Of a stretch of 64,000 nt of DNA, positions 52,479 to 64,000 are shown one piece after another (position 1 is the first letter of the stretch; the number at the start of each line of letters is the position of its first letter). Location: contig NZ_MDEC01000008.1 in the NCBI RefSeq assembly GCF_002939785.1, positions 25,273-89,272 on the forward strand, written 5' to 3'. The position numbers and the translations under genes were made by a program. The notes under the pieces are model-generated. The model was not told the origin of the DNA and made no database searches. It worked only from the letters and a program-made list of their open reading frames with translations. The stretch comes from Xanthomonas codiaei (lineage in GTDB: Bacteria > Pseudomonadota > Gammaproteobacteria > Xanthomonadales > Xanthomonadaceae).

Positions 52479-53120
52479 ATGGACCTGACCGATACCCAGC
52501 ACGCCATCCTTGCCTTGATCGCCGAGCGCATCGACGCCGATGGCGTCCCGCCCTCGCAGACCGAAATCGCCCGTGCGTTCGGTTTCAAGGGCGTACGCGC
52601 GGCGCAGTATCACCTCGAGGCCCTGGAGCAGGCCGGCGCGATCCGCCGTGTACCGGGGCAGGCGCGCGGCATTCGCCTGGCCGGGCAGGGCGCGGTGGCG
52701 CGCATGCCGGCGGTGAGCGCACCGCCGCGCGAGGACGTGCTGCGGTTGCCGGTGCTGGGGCGCGTGGCGGCCGGCCTGCCGATCGGTGCCGACATCGGCT
52801 CGGACGACTTCGTGGTGCTGGATCGGGTGTTCTTCTCGCCATCGCCGGACTATCTGCTCAAGGTGCAGGGCGATTCCATGCGCGACGAAGGCATCTTCAA
52901 CGGCGACCTGATCGGTGTGCACCGCACCCGCGATGCGCGCTCCGGGCAGATCGTGGTGGCCCGGATCGATGAAGAAATCACGGTCAAGCTATTGAAGATC
53001 GGCAAGGACCGGATCCGGCTGTTGCCGCGCAATCCCGACTATGCCCCGATCGAAGTGCAGCCAGATCAGGACTTCGCCATCGAGGGCCTGTATTGCGGGC
53101 TGCTGAGACCCAATCGCTGA
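52479..53120 (+). CDS. lexA: SOS repressor LexA
   Basis: This 213-residue protein has the winged-helix domain (about 1-70, [17 protein letters not shown] and [27 protein letters not shown]) and the S24 autoprotease domain. The cleavage bond is Ala-Gly in RVAAGLPIG near residue 100. The catalytic Ser is in [10 protein letters not shown] near residue 130 and the Lys in DEEITVKLL near residue 168. It represses SOS genes until RecA triggers cleavage. No Shine-Dalgarno precedes the ATG because the operator fills that space, so the mRNA may be leaderless. recA and recX follow. Confidence 0.97.
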   Translation: MDLTDTQHAILALIAERIDADGVPPSQTEIARAFGFKGVRAAQYHLEALEQAGAIRRVPGQARGIRLAGQGAVARMPAVSAPPREDVLRLPVLGRVAAGLPIGADIGSDDFVVLDRVFFSPSPDYLLKVQGDSMRDEGIFNGDLIGVHRTRDARSGQIVVARIDEEITVKLLKIGKDRIRLLPRNPDYAPIEVQPDQDFAIEGLYCGLLRPNR

Positions 53121-53292
53121 GCGCTGTACCGATGCCTGCGCTGGTCGTTTTCCCAGCCGGCATTGCAGTCTTTTCCGCTGCCTGGGAACGGATCGCATCG
53201 TTACTCTGAGTGTGTCGCCTGCAGTCTCAGCCTGTGCGATACACCACCGCTACATTGGCTCCACACCGAAATCACTGACAAGGATCACCCAG

Positions 53293-54327
<1,035 letters not shown>

Positions 54328-54468
54328 GCGGTATCGGTGACCGGGCACGCTGGCGACGGCTGGCGCGACCGGCAGGCTGCGGCGCGTTGCTCTCCAGGGC
54401 GGTGTGGCAGCCTCGGCCGCTCTGCTTCTTACCGATGCAGTGCGTGAGGTCGTTTCAGGTTTTTCTAT

Positions 54469-54505
54469 CGCGGGAACGGCGGAGTCAGTGCCGTCGCGTC
54501 CCGCG
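54469..54505 (+). other. Hairpin in the recA-recX gap
   Basis: CGCGGGA and ACGGC at 54469-54480 pair with GCCGT and TCCCGCG at 54490-54505, leaving a CGCG bulge and a 9-base loop, just after a T-rich run at 54452-54466. It sits in the 252 bases between recA and recX and may attenuate or process the message to lower RecX. It is only a candidate. Confidence 0.4.
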
Positions 54506-54579
54506 GTAGATCTATCGAGGGCCAGGAGGGCAGGCGCCAGGGACGGCGCATTGATGCAGCAATCGAGGGATACGTCACG

Positions 54580-55068
54580 ATGGACGAGCAAGAGCCCGCA
54601 CCCAAGCGGGGCCGCCGGTTCAAGGAGCAGACGCCGGTCCAACGCGCACTGGGGCTACTGGTGCGGCGCGAGCACTCTCGCAAGGAATTGAATCGCAAGC
54701 TGCTGGCGCGCGGGATCGAGCCGGACGCCGCGCAGGCGGCCGTTGATCGCCTGGCCGGCGAGGGGTGGCAGGACGACGCCCGGTTTGCCGCTTCAGTGGT
54801 GCGGAATAAGGCAAATTCGGGCTACGGCCCATTGCATATCCGTGCCGAACTCGGTACCCATGGCCTGGACAGCGAGGCCATCAGCGCCGCAATGGCGACG
54901 TTTGAGGGCGATTGGACCGAAAATGCGCGCGAGCTGGTCCGCCGCCGGTTCGGCGAGCAGGGACCGGTGGATCTGCCTCAGCGGCGCAAGGCCGCCGATC
55001 TGCTGGCCCGGCGGGGTTTCGACGGCAACAGCATTCGCAGCGCCACGCGCTTCGACCTTGAGGACTGA
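54580..55068 (+). CDS. recX: RecA regulator RecX
   Basis: This 162-residue basic helical protein has tandem three-helix RecX repeats: [23 protein letters not shown] near residue 23, then [22 protein letters not shown] near 56 and the [22 protein letters not shown] repeat near the C-terminus. RecX caps or trims RecA filaments. Its position behind recA is standard. The 252-base gap is longer than in many genomes and contains a hairpin. The ATG at 54580 gives an N-terminus with KRGRRF that resembles other RecX proteins. Confidence 0.94.
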   Translation: MDEQEPAPKRGRRFKEQTPVQRALGLLVRREHSRKELNRKLLARGIEPDAAQAAVDRLAGEGWQDDARFAASVVRNKANSGYGPLHIRAELGTHGLDSEAISAAMATFEGDWTENARELVRRRFGEQGPVDLPQRRKAADLLARRGFDGNSIRSATRFDLED

Positions 55069-55169
55069 GGGCGTCAGGCCTGCTACCCTTCGTGGTTTCA
55101 GGTTGTTCCGCTCATCTGCGCCCACATCTCATTGGGTGACCGGGACTGCCGCCCGCCCAATGCCAGCAC

Positions 55170-57818
<2,649 letters not shown>

Positions 57819-57825
57819 ACACTTG

Positions 57826-57948
57826 TCCTGCTATGCCTTGCTGGCTAGCAGGATGTCCCGCTACCATTTCTGGTCTATTCCCTTACCTAGGGCGCGTCTC
57901 ACTCAGGAGGCCGTCGATGCTGGTGGGAAACCCACCGGTTCCAGGAGA
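57826..57948 (+). promoter_or_regulatory. csrA leader with hairpins and four GGA motifs
   Basis: The leader holds an 8-bp hairpin (57826-57833 with 57846-57853) and a 6-bp hairpin GGTGGG-AAA-CCCACC (57922-57936). GGA motifs occur at 57851, 57906, 57926 (at the tip of the second hairpin) and 57944 (inside the AGGAGA Shine-Dalgarno). A GGA in a hairpin tip together with one in the ribosome site is the usual layout of a CsrA-autoregulated leader. Confidence 0.6.
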
Positions 57949-57956
57949 TTTGCAAA

Positions 57957-58169
57957 ATGTTGATCCTCACTCGCCGGGTAGGCGAAACCTTGATGATCGG
58001 CGACTCGGTCACTGTTACCGTGCTCGGCGTCAAGGGTAATCAGGTGCGTATTGGCATCACCGCACCGAAGGATGTTGCTGTGCACCGCGAAGAAATTTAC
58101 CAGCGCATCCAGCGTGGGGACGAGCCGGTGGCTTCCGGCGCGCATCACGGCGACGATTCTTCGAATTGA
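57957..58169 (+). CDS. csrA: Carbon storage regulator CsrA/RsmA
   Basis: This 70-residue RNA-binding homodimer begins [16 protein letters not shown] and contains [27 protein letters not shown]. The RNA-contacting L4, R6, R7 and R44-type positions look intact. It binds GGA motifs in leaders, controlling virulence, motility and exopolysaccharide in xanthomonads (where it is called RsmA). The tail after residue 57 is acidic. AGGAGA lies nine bases ahead of the ATG. It lies between alaS and tRNA-Ser, a common order. Confidence 0.98.
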
Positions 58170-58182
58170 TTGTCATAAAGGG

Positions 58183-58212
58183 TTTACGTTAGCCCCTCTT
58201 ACCCGGTATTCT
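58183..58212 (+). promoter_or_regulatory. Possible tRNA-Ser promoter
   Basis: TTTACG at 58183-58188 and TATTCT at 58207-58212, 18 bases apart, match four of six positions each and are followed by a GC-rich discriminator. Start would fall about 35 bases ahead of the tRNA. Confidence 0.4.
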
Positions 58213-58253
58213 TCGCGGCCTGCCACGGACATCGCGGCAGGACGCAAAAAACT

Positions 58254-58346
58254 GGAGCGATGCCCGAGTGGCTGAAGGGGCTCCCCTGCTAAGGGAGTAT
58301 AGGGTCAAAAGCTCTATCGAGGGTTCGAATCCCTCTCGCTCCGCCA
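58254..58346 (+). tRNA. tRNA-Ser (anticodon GCT)
   Basis: A 93-base class II tRNA. The acceptor stem pairs GGAGCGA with TCGCTCC, followed by G and an encoded CCA. The anticodon stem CTCCC/GGGAG closes the loop CTGCTAA with GCT, reading AGC and AGU. A long variable arm and the T loop GGTTCGAATCC are present. A strong terminator follows. Confidence 0.98.
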
Positions 58347-58355
58347 GTGTTCTAG

Positions 58356-58387
58356 ACGCCCGCAAATCAATGATTTGTGGGCGTTTT
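58356..58387 (+). terminator. Intrinsic terminator after tRNA-Ser
   Basis: A 14-bp stem, ACGCCCGCAAATCA with TGATTTGTGGGCGT (one G-T pair), is followed directly by TTTTCATTT. It begins 10 bases after the tRNA end. Confidence 0.92.
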
Positions 58388-58772
58388 CATTTCAGGTGTT
58401 TGTTGTTCGATTCGGAATGCCGTCGGCAGCTACCTGATTTCGGAAGAGCTGCCAGTGCGTCCGGATGAGGCGGCGTTGCTGCGTTCTCGCGCGCTGATCA
58501 AACGACGAACAGTGTCTGGACGCGATGCAACGGTCCAACCTGGCCGCGTATTTGTCGCAGGCAGATGCGGCCGGCGACGGGCAGCCCGGCGTGCGATAAG
58601 CCATCTGCTCTGCGCCATCGTCGTATTCGTTCAGTGCGATGCGGCGGGAGCATGAACTTCGCGCGTCGTGAGAAGCGGGTCTGAATCACGCACTGATGCG
58701 TTGGGCGAACAGGGTCAAGTTCTGTGCAGATGTGTCGCTAAGGACGTGACCCATATCTCGGATTTCGACGTG
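58388..58772. other. 385-base gap with no recognised feature
   Basis: Between the tRNA terminator and the chemoreceptor-like gene no frame with coding character was seen. The gene's frame is open from 58668, so a longer N-terminus cannot be excluded. Confidence 0.45.
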
Positions 58773-60749
58773 ATGCGCCTACCGCTGCTTGGACGCTTGT
58801 TCTCTTCCTCAAGTCGCGGCCTGCAGCACAAGGCCAATGCGGTGGACCGGGTGATGGCGGTGATCGAATTCGATCTGGAGGGGCGCATCCTGGATGCGAA
58901 CCAGAACTTCCTGTCCTTGATGGGATACCGGCTGGAGGAGGTGGTCGGCCAGCATCACCGCATCTTCGTCACCCCAAACGACCGCGACAGCGAGAGCTAT
59001 CGCCAGTTCTGGGACGCGTTGCGGCGCGGCGACTTCAATGCCGGGCGCTTCTGCCGGCTGGACAAGCGCGGGCGCGAGGTCTGGATCAATGCCTCCTACA
59101 ACCCCTTGCTCGATCGTTCAGGCAAGGCGTATCGCGTGGTGAAGTACGCCACCGACATCACCGAGCAGGTGCGCCAGACCGCCGATTTCGAAGGGCGGAT
59201 CGACGCGATCGACAAGGTGATGGCCGTGATCGAGTTCTCGCTCGATGGCACGGTGCTCGATGCCAACCAGAATTTCCTGCAGGTCATGGGATACCGGCTG
59301 GACGAGATCCGCGGCAGGCACCATGGCATGTTCGTGGATGCGGCCACGCGTCAGTCGGCGGCGTATCGCGCGTTCTGGGAATCGCTCGGGCGCGGCGCGT
59401 TCGACGCCGGCCGCTACAAGCGCGTCGGCAAGAATGGCCAGGACGTCTGGATCCAGGCCTCCTACAACCCGGTGCTCGACGAGCACGGGCGGCCGTACAA
59501 GGTGGTCAAGTACGCCACCGACGTGACCCGTCAGGTGATCGAATCGGCCGATGCGGATGGTCGCATCCAGGCCATCGACAAGGTGATGGGGGTGATCGAG
59601 TTCGATCTGGATGGCCGGGTGCTGACTGCCAACGACAACTTCCTGGCGATCCTGGGCTATACGCCGGAGGAGGCGATCGGTCAGCATCATGGGATCTTTG
59701 TCGATGCGGCCTTTCGCGCGTCCGAAGACTACCGGCATTTCTGGGCGAAACTGGCGCGTGGCCAGTTCGACGCTGGGCGTTACCGCCGCCTGCGCAAGGA
59801 TGGCAGCCCGGTGTGGATCCAGGCGTCCTATAACCCGATCCTGGATGTCTCCGGGCGGCCGTACAAGGTGGTCAAGTACGCTACCGATGTGACCGATCAG
59901 GTGCGCTCAGCCGAGCGCATGCGCGACCTCATGCGGCAGACCATGAGCATTGCGCAGAACGTGCAACGCGAATCGCACCATATTTCCGTCAGCAACCAGG
60001 AACTGGTCAAACGCGCGTCTGCGCAGTCCGGCGCGGTGGCGCAGACCTCCAGCACCATCGATCAGCTGGCGGCCACCGTGCGCACCAACTCCGAGAACGC
60101 CGGCTCGGCGCAGCGCATGGCCGAAGAGTCTGCGGCAGTGGCACGACGCGGCGCCGATGTCATCGCCGGAGTGGTGCAGACCACCGCCGGCATTCGCTCG
60201 GCCACCGACCGGATCGGGCAGATCATCGAGGTCATCGACGGCATCGCCTTCCAGACCAATATCCTGGCGCTCAATGCGGCCGTGGAGGCCGCGCGTGCCG
60301 GCGAACAGGGGCGCGGGTTTGCGGTCGTGGCCACTGAAGTGCGCAGCCTGGCGCAGCGCTGCAGCGTGTCGGCCAGGGAGATCCGCTCGTTGATCGACAA
60401 TGCGACCGACCAGGTGGGCGACGGCTCGCGGCTGGCCGAGCAGGCCGGTGTGGTGATGCAGGATCTGGTGACATCGGTGCTGCGCGTCACCGCGACGGTG
60501 GAGCAGATTGCCGCTGCCAGCCATGAGCAGGCGCAGGATATTTCCACCGCCAACACTGCCTTGCAATCGATCGGCGTGCAGGCGCGCGACCAGGCGCAGA
60601 TGGTGGACGACCTGGCGCGTTCGGCGCGCGTGCTGGAGGCCGATGCCGATGCGTTGTTCGCGCTGGTCAACGGCGATGCCGAGGGCGCCGTGCCGCAAGC
60701 CGTCAGTGCGGACGCCGCGGCGCAGCGGGTCCGCCCACAGGCTGCATGA
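58773..60749 (+). CDS. Soluble methyl-accepting protein with three tandem PAS domains
   Basis: This 658-residue protein has no membrane helix. Three PAS/PAC units follow one another with an exact 122-residue period: VMAVIEF begins at 27, 149 and VMGVIEF at 271. DANQNFL and VKYATDVT recur in each. The MCP signalling domain (about 390-640) contains the hairpin tip [24 protein letters not shown]. The architecture is like BdlA of Pseudomonas, which has two PAS units and affects biofilm dispersal. The PAS units may bind haem or flavin. The start at 58773 (MRLPLLGRL) was chosen since the extension to 58668 has no family features. Confidence 0.9.
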   Translation: MRLPLLGRLFSSSSRGLQHKANAVDRVMAVIEFDLEGRILDANQNFLSLMGYRLEEVVGQHHRIFVTPNDRDSESYRQFWDALRRGDFNAGRFCRLDKRGREVWINASYNPLLDRSGKAYRVVKYATDITEQVRQTADFEGRIDAIDKVMAVIEFSLDGTVLDANQNFLQVMGYRLDEIRGRHHGMFVDAATRQSAAYRAFWESLGRGAFDAGRYKRVGKNGQDVWIQASYNPVLDEHGRPYKVVKYATDVTRQVIESADADGRIQAIDKVMGVIEFDLDGRVLTANDNFLAILGYTPEEAIGQHHGIFVDAAFRASEDYRHFWAKLARGQFDAGRYRRLRKDGSPVWIQASYNPILDVSGRPYKVVKYATDVTDQVRSAERMRDLMRQTMSIAQNVQRESHHISVSNQELVKRASAQSGAVAQTSSTIDQLAATVRTNSENAGSAQRMAEESAAVARRGADVIAGVVQTTAGIRSATDRIGQIIEVIDGIAFQTNILALNAAVEAARAGEQGRGFAVVATEVRSLAQRCSVSAREIRSLIDNATDQVGDGSRLAEQAGVVMQDLVTSVLRVTATVEQIAAASHEQAQDISTANTALQSIGVQARDQAQMVDDLARSARVLEADADALFALVNGDAEGAVPQAVSADAAAQRVRPQAA

Positions 60750-61022
60750 CGCTGAGCGGTCTCGGCCTCGGCCTAGGCGTCGCGTCACCGACACGGCGCC
60801 CCAGCAGTGCGCAAAGACAGGCCCATGGCCTATAAGCCGGCATGGACGAATCGAGGCTTCACTCCATCCGTTCGGCCTGCCTGCAGGACTTGGGCGATCG
60901 GTCGCCTTCCCGGTACATCCAGCTCACGCCGTCGCCGCATCGCCACTGCCAATGCCGGGCGCGGGCGATGGCTGCAGATCAGCGCAACCGCAAACGGCCA
61001 GGCAGGCCGGTGCCTGCGTAAG
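60750..61022. other. Gap between converging genes
   Basis: The sequence from the chemoreceptor stop to the pirin terminator shows no gene. An imperfect GACGC...GCGTC pairing lies just after the stop but is weak. Confidence 0.45.
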
Positions 61023-61057
61023 ACAAAAAGACGGCGCCTCACCGAAGCAAGGCGCCG
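61023..61057 (-). terminator. Intrinsic terminator of the pirin gene (minus strand)
   Basis: Read on the minus strand, an 8-bp stem CGGCGCCT/AGGCGCCG with a 10-base loop is followed by TCTTTTTGTC. It lies 55 bases beyond the pirin stop. Confidence 0.85.
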
Positions 61058-61111
61058 CTCGTTCTCTGCGTCCCTCAGCTGTCGGCAAGGGGAGTGTGCG
61101 CGTCTGTCCGG

Positions 61112-61813
61112 TTACTTGGGCAGATCGAACACCAGCACTTCGGCATCGCGGGCGTCGGCCAGGATGATCTCCGGTTCGCCGATGACCTGCACCGCATCGC
61201 CGGCAGACAACGCCTGCCCGTTGATGGTGAGGCTGCCGCGGGCCACTTGCACGTAGCCGATGCGGCCTTCCGCCAGCGGTTGCTGCAAGCGGACGTCGCC
61301 ATCGAGGATCGACGCATACAGCCGTGCATCCTGATGCAGGCGCAGCGAGCCATCGTCACCGCCCGGCGAGGCGATCAGGCGCAGCTGGTTGCGCTTGCTG
61401 TCGGTATCGAAGTGCTTTTCTTCGTAGCTCGGCTCGATCCCGGCGCGTTCGGGCATCACCCAGATCTGCAGGAAGTGCACCGGCTCGCTGGCCGAATGAT
61501 TGAACTCGCTGTGGGTGACGCCGCTGCCGGCGCTCATGCGCTGCACATCGCCGTAGTGCAGAACCGACCCGGTGCCCATGCTGTCCTTGTGTTCCAGCGC
61601 GCCGCCCAGGACGTAGGAAATGATCTCCATGTCGCGGTGGGCGTGGGTGCCGAAGCCTTCGCCCGGGGTCACCTTGTCTTCGTTGATCACCCGCAGCGGG
61701 CCGATGCCCATGTGGCGCGGGTCGTGGTAACTGGCGAAGGAGAAGGTATGGCGCGAGGACAGCCAGCCATGCTCGGCGCGGCCACGGGTTTCGCTCTTGC
61801 GGACATTCAACAT
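61112..61813 (-). CDS. Pirin-family protein (quercetinase-like)
   Basis: This 233-residue bicupin matches YhhW-type pirins. HTFSFASYHDPRHMGIGPLRVINED near residue 22 and the metal-binding FGTHAHRDMEIISYVLGG near 54 with the later His/Glu in GVTHSEFNHS near 98 are intact. E. coli YhhW degrades quercetin, and pirins elsewhere bind metal and act as redox sensors or regulators. On the minus strand AGGAGAAG lies ahead of the ATG. The divergent LysR gene is 136 bases away and is the likely regulator. A clear terminator follows. Confidence 0.93.
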   Translation of the reverse strand: MLNVRKSETRGRAEHGWLSSRHTFSFASYHDPRHMGIGPLRVINEDKVTPGEGFGTHAHRDMEIISYVLGGALEHKDSMGTGSVLHYGDVQRMSAGSGVTHSEFNHSASEPVHFLQIWVMPERAGIEPSYEEKHFDTDSKRNQLRLIASPGGDDGSLRLHQDARLYASILDGDVRLQQPLAEGRIGYVQVARGSLTINGQALSAGDAVQVIGEPEIILADARDAEVLVFDLPK

Positions 61814-61949
61814 GCTGCTTCTCCTTGGTAGATTCGAATTGGCGCCGGGGTGTGAATCGGTGTGCCAGCGGCTTGATGCGTAGTCTCCGCCTCTGCGTAA
61901 GGAAGAAAAAGCGAGTAGATTTGGCCACTATCATCGAAAAAATCGAACA
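61814..61949. promoter_or_regulatory. Divergent promoter region of pirin and lysR genes
   Basis: The 136 bases between the two starts hold ATTCGAAT at 61832-61839, a small palindrome close to the pirin start, and GAATCGG and ATCGAAAAAATCGA near the lysR start. TATCAT at 61929-61934 could be a -10 for lysR. A LysR site is expected here but not pinned down. Confidence 0.45.
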
Positions 61950-62894
61950 ATGAAAATCAGCCTGGACGCGTTGCAGATCCTGGATGCGATCGACCGCCGT
62001 GGGTCATTTGCCGGCGCCGCCAAGGTGTTGTTCAAGGTGCCCTCGACCATCTCCTACACGGTGGGCAAGCTGGAAGAGGATTTGGGCGTGCAGCTGTTCG
62101 AGCGCTTCGGGCCGAAGGCGACCCCCACCCAGGCCGGGCGCGAACTGCTGCGCGAAGGCCGCCACCTGCTGCGTGCGGCGCAGGAGCTGGAAGTGCGGGT
62201 GCGGCGGGTGGCCTCGGGTTGGGAATCGGACTTTGCGATCGGGCTGGATGCGATCCTGCCTGCGGCGCTGCTGCAGGTGCAGATCCTGGCGTTCTACCAG
62301 GTGGCCGACAGCACGCGGCTGCGGGTGCTGAGCGAATCACTGTCAGGCGGTTGGGAGGCCTTGCTGGACCGGCGGGTGGACCTGATCGTGGCGGCAGGCG
62401 AGGGGCCAAGCGGTGGCGGCTATGTCGCCGAACCGATCGGCAGCGTGCGGTTCGTGTTCGCGGTGGCGTCCAGCCATCCGCTGGCGGGCGCCAACCTGCC
62501 GGGGCCGGCCGAGCTGGCCGATCACCGGGCGATCGCGGTGGCCGATTCGGCACGGCGGTTGCTGCCGCGCACCGTGGGCCTGTTGTCCGGGCGCGATGTG
62601 CTGACCGTGCCCGACATGCACACCAAGCTGCTGCTGCAGCTGGCCGGTGTGGGCTATGGCTTCCTGCCCGAGCCCTATGCGCGCGGCGCATTACAGGATG
62701 GGCGCCTGCAGGAGGTGCCGGTGGAGACAGGCAAGGCCGATGAAACCTTCTACCTGGCGTGGCGGCCGGGCGAGGAGGGCGAGGCCCTGAACTGGTGGCG
62801 CCAGGCGCTGCGTCGCCCGGGGCTGTTCGAGCGCTGGTCGCAGTCGCTGGCTGAAACGTATCGTTCCGTTGCCGCCGGGCAGTCGCGCGGTTAG
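61950..62894 (+). CDS. LysR-family transcriptional regulator
   Basis: This 314-residue regulator has an N-terminal winged helix (LDALQILDAIDRRGSFAGAAKVLFKVPSTISYTVGKLEEDLGVQLF) where SFAGAAK and the recognition helix are typical. A substrate-binding domain follows (about 90-295). It lies divergent from pirin, the common arrangement for a LysR and its target, so it probably controls pirin in response to a small aromatic or redox signal. The inducer is unknown. The last 15 residues after WSQSLAETY are not conserved-looking. Confidence 0.93.
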   Translation: MKISLDALQILDAIDRRGSFAGAAKVLFKVPSTISYTVGKLEEDLGVQLFERFGPKATPTQAGRELLREGRHLLRAAQELEVRVRRVASGWESDFAIGLDAILPAALLQVQILAFYQVADSTRLRVLSESLSGGWEALLDRRVDLIVAAGEGPSGGGYVAEPIGSVRFVFAVASSHPLAGANLPGPAELADHRAIAVADSARRLLPRTVGLLSGRDVLTVPDMHTKLLLQLAGVGYGFLPEPYARGALQDGRLQEVPVETGKADETFYLAWRPGEEGEALNWWRQALRRPGLFERWSQSLAETYRSVAAGQSRG

Positions 62895-62938
62895 GCAAGC
62901 GCGGATAATGCCTGCTTGCCGTCGCGCAGGATCCCCGC

Positions 62939-63931
62939 ATGCAAGGCTTGATCGAACAGTACGGATTGGCGCTGGTGTTCGCCAACGTGCTGGCGTTGTC
63001 GCTCGGGCTGCCGGTGCCGGCACTGCCGACGCTGGTGCTGGTGGGCGCAGGCTACGCGCTGGCGGGCGGCGGCGATGCCTGGCTGGCAGGCCTGGCGGCG
63101 TGGGGGGTGTCGGTGCTGGCGAGCCTGCTGGGCGATCTGGCCTGGTATCTGGCCGGCCGCCGCTTCGGCAACCGCACCTTGCAGTCGCTGTGCCGCCTGT
63201 CGTTGTCGCGCGACACCTGCATGAAGCAGACCGAGCGGTTCTTTTCGCGCTGGGGCGTGCGCGTGCTGGCAGTGGCCAAGTTTGTGCCCGGTCTGTCGAT
63301 GGTGTCGGTGCCGATGGCCGGTGCCAGCCAGGTACGGCTGGCGGCGTTCCTGCGCTACGACGCGTTCGGGGCCGCGCTGTGGGCGCTGGCCGGCCTGAGC
63401 CTGGGGGCGCTGTTCGCCGACCAGGTGCAGGACGTGTTGGCGTTCCTGTCCGAGCTGGGGTCCGGTGCGGTGGTGGTGCTGGCGATGCTGCTGGCTTGCT
63501 ATGTCGGTTGGCGCTGGTGGCGCCGGCATAGCCTGCTGCGGTCGCTGGAACAGGCGCGCATCGCGGTGGACGAACTGCTGCCGTTGCTGGATGGCGATGC
63601 GCAGCAGCGCCCGACGGTGCTGGACATTCGTGCACCCGGGTACCGCGATCTGCAGCCGTACACGATTCCCGGTGCCGTGTTCGCCGATGAGCGACAGCTT
63701 GCGCAGATCCTTGCCAGCGTGCCGCGCGAACGTACGGTGGTGATCTATTGCGCGTGCCCGGGCGAAGTGTCTGCCGCATGGCTGGCCGGGCGCATGCGCG
63801 CGTGCGGCTATCGCGACGTGCGGCCGTTGCTGGGCGGGCTGGACGCATGGCACGCCGCCGGCTACCCGGTGACCTCGTTGCCGCCGGTGGTGGTGGCCGT
63901 CGACGTGGAGGCGCGAGGTGCGACGATGTGA
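62939..63931 (+). CDS. DedA (VTT)-rhodanese fusion membrane protein
   Basis: This 330-residue protein has an N-terminal DedA/VTT domain (about 1-205, with LSLGLPVPALPTLVLVGAG and VAKFVPGLSMVSVPMAG) and a C-terminal cytoplasmic rhodanese domain (about 220-320). The rhodanese has TVLDIRAPGYRDL and the active-site loop YCACPGE with Cys271. DedA proteins act on lipid or small-molecule movement, and rhodaneses handle sulfane sulfur. The fusion suggests transport tied to sulfur chemistry, possibly sulfite or sulfur-compound export. The gene is 44 bases behind the LysR gene and may be co-transcribed. Confidence 0.9.
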   Translation: MQGLIEQYGLALVFANVLALSLGLPVPALPTLVLVGAGYALAGGGDAWLAGLAAWGVSVLASLLGDLAWYLAGRRFGNRTLQSLCRLSLSRDTCMKQTERFFSRWGVRVLAVAKFVPGLSMVSVPMAGASQVRLAAFLRYDAFGAALWALAGLSLGALFADQVQDVLAFLSELGSGAVVVLAMLLACYVGWRWWRRHSLLRSLEQARIAVDELLPLLDGDAQQRPTVLDIRAPGYRDLQPYTIPGAVFADERQLAQILASVPRERTVVIYCACPGEVSAAWLAGRMRACGYRDVRPLLGGLDAWHAAGYPVTSLPPVVVAVDVEARGATM

Positions 63932-64000
63932 TCATCGGCGTGCGCGTGCGTGAAAGGAGCGTGGCGATCAACGACCGACGGTGACGCGGCCTGCGCGGGG

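Noticed and set aside
53121..53292. Second SOS box ahead of recA
   Set aside because: No TTAG...CTAA palindrome like that of lexA was found in the gap.
58268..58468. Short ORF overlapping tRNA-Ser and its terminator
   Set aside because: It starts inside the tRNA and runs through the terminator stem; a structural RNA explains the sequence.

Overview
The window is high-GC bacterial chromosome from a gammaproteobacterium, most probably a Xanthomonas species or a very close relative. The main evidence is the lexA-recA-recX-alaS-csrA block with a TTAGTAGTA-type SOS operator, the runs eno-ftsB-ispD-ispF-truD and surE-pcm-yqaA-nlpD without rpoS behind nlpD, and two families of short intergenic repeats of a kind common in xanthomonads. 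No insertion sequence, integrase, CRISPR array or rRNA was seen. There is one tRNA gene.

Region 1 (1-16.5 kb) is a polysaccharide/secondary-metabolite locus. It starts inside a DegT-type sugar aminotransferase and continues with a Wzx-type flippase, a GT2 glycosyltransferase, a Wzy-type polymerase and a Wzz-type chain-length protein. A second run follows: methyltransferase, metal-dependent amidohydrolase, methyltransferase, a previously easy-to-miss 40-codon ORF (7907-8029), and two GT4 glycosyltransferases. Most junctions in this locus are ATGA/GTGA stop-start overlaps. The run meets two minus-strand genes (a nucleotidyltransferase and a radical SAM enzyme), and a divergent pair follows (an HPr-kinase-like protein and a one-piece ABC exporter). 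Kinase, nucleotidyltransferase and ABC exporter are the accessory set known from some lasso-peptide clusters and from HPr-kinase-related systems near exopolysaccharide genes, but no lasso cyclase, PqqD-like or transglutaminase-like gene is in view. This is the accessory part of the window and the best candidate for an undescribed system.

Region 2 (16.5-25 kb) holds an MFS transporter, a luciferase-like flavin oxidoreductase, a PNPOx-like flavoprotein, an ExoD-family membrane protein, a CNNM/CorC membrane protein, a low-affinity phosphate uptake pair (DUF47-Pit) and a YdcF-like protein.

Region 3 (25.4-46.6 kb) is housekeeping: parE, pyrG, kdsA, eno, ftsB, ispD, ispF, truD, an Smr-domain gene, surE-pcm-yqaA-nlpD, yhbY facing rlmE-ftsH, folP-miaA and hfq-hflX. 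Together these cover DNA topology, CTP and KDO supply for LPS, glycolysis, division, isoprenoids, RNA modification, membrane proteolysis and post-transcriptional control.

Region 4 (47-58.4 kb) holds pncC, a TonB-dependent receptor, an AarF/UbiB kinase, the SOS run lexA-recA-recX, alaS, csrA with a CsrA-site-rich leader, and tRNA-Ser(GCT) with a strong terminator.

Region 5 (58.7-64 kb) holds a soluble methyl-accepting protein built from three near-identical PAS units, a divergent pirin/LysR pair, and a DedA-rhodanese fusion. Functions are assigned by reading motifs and order only; no database search was run.
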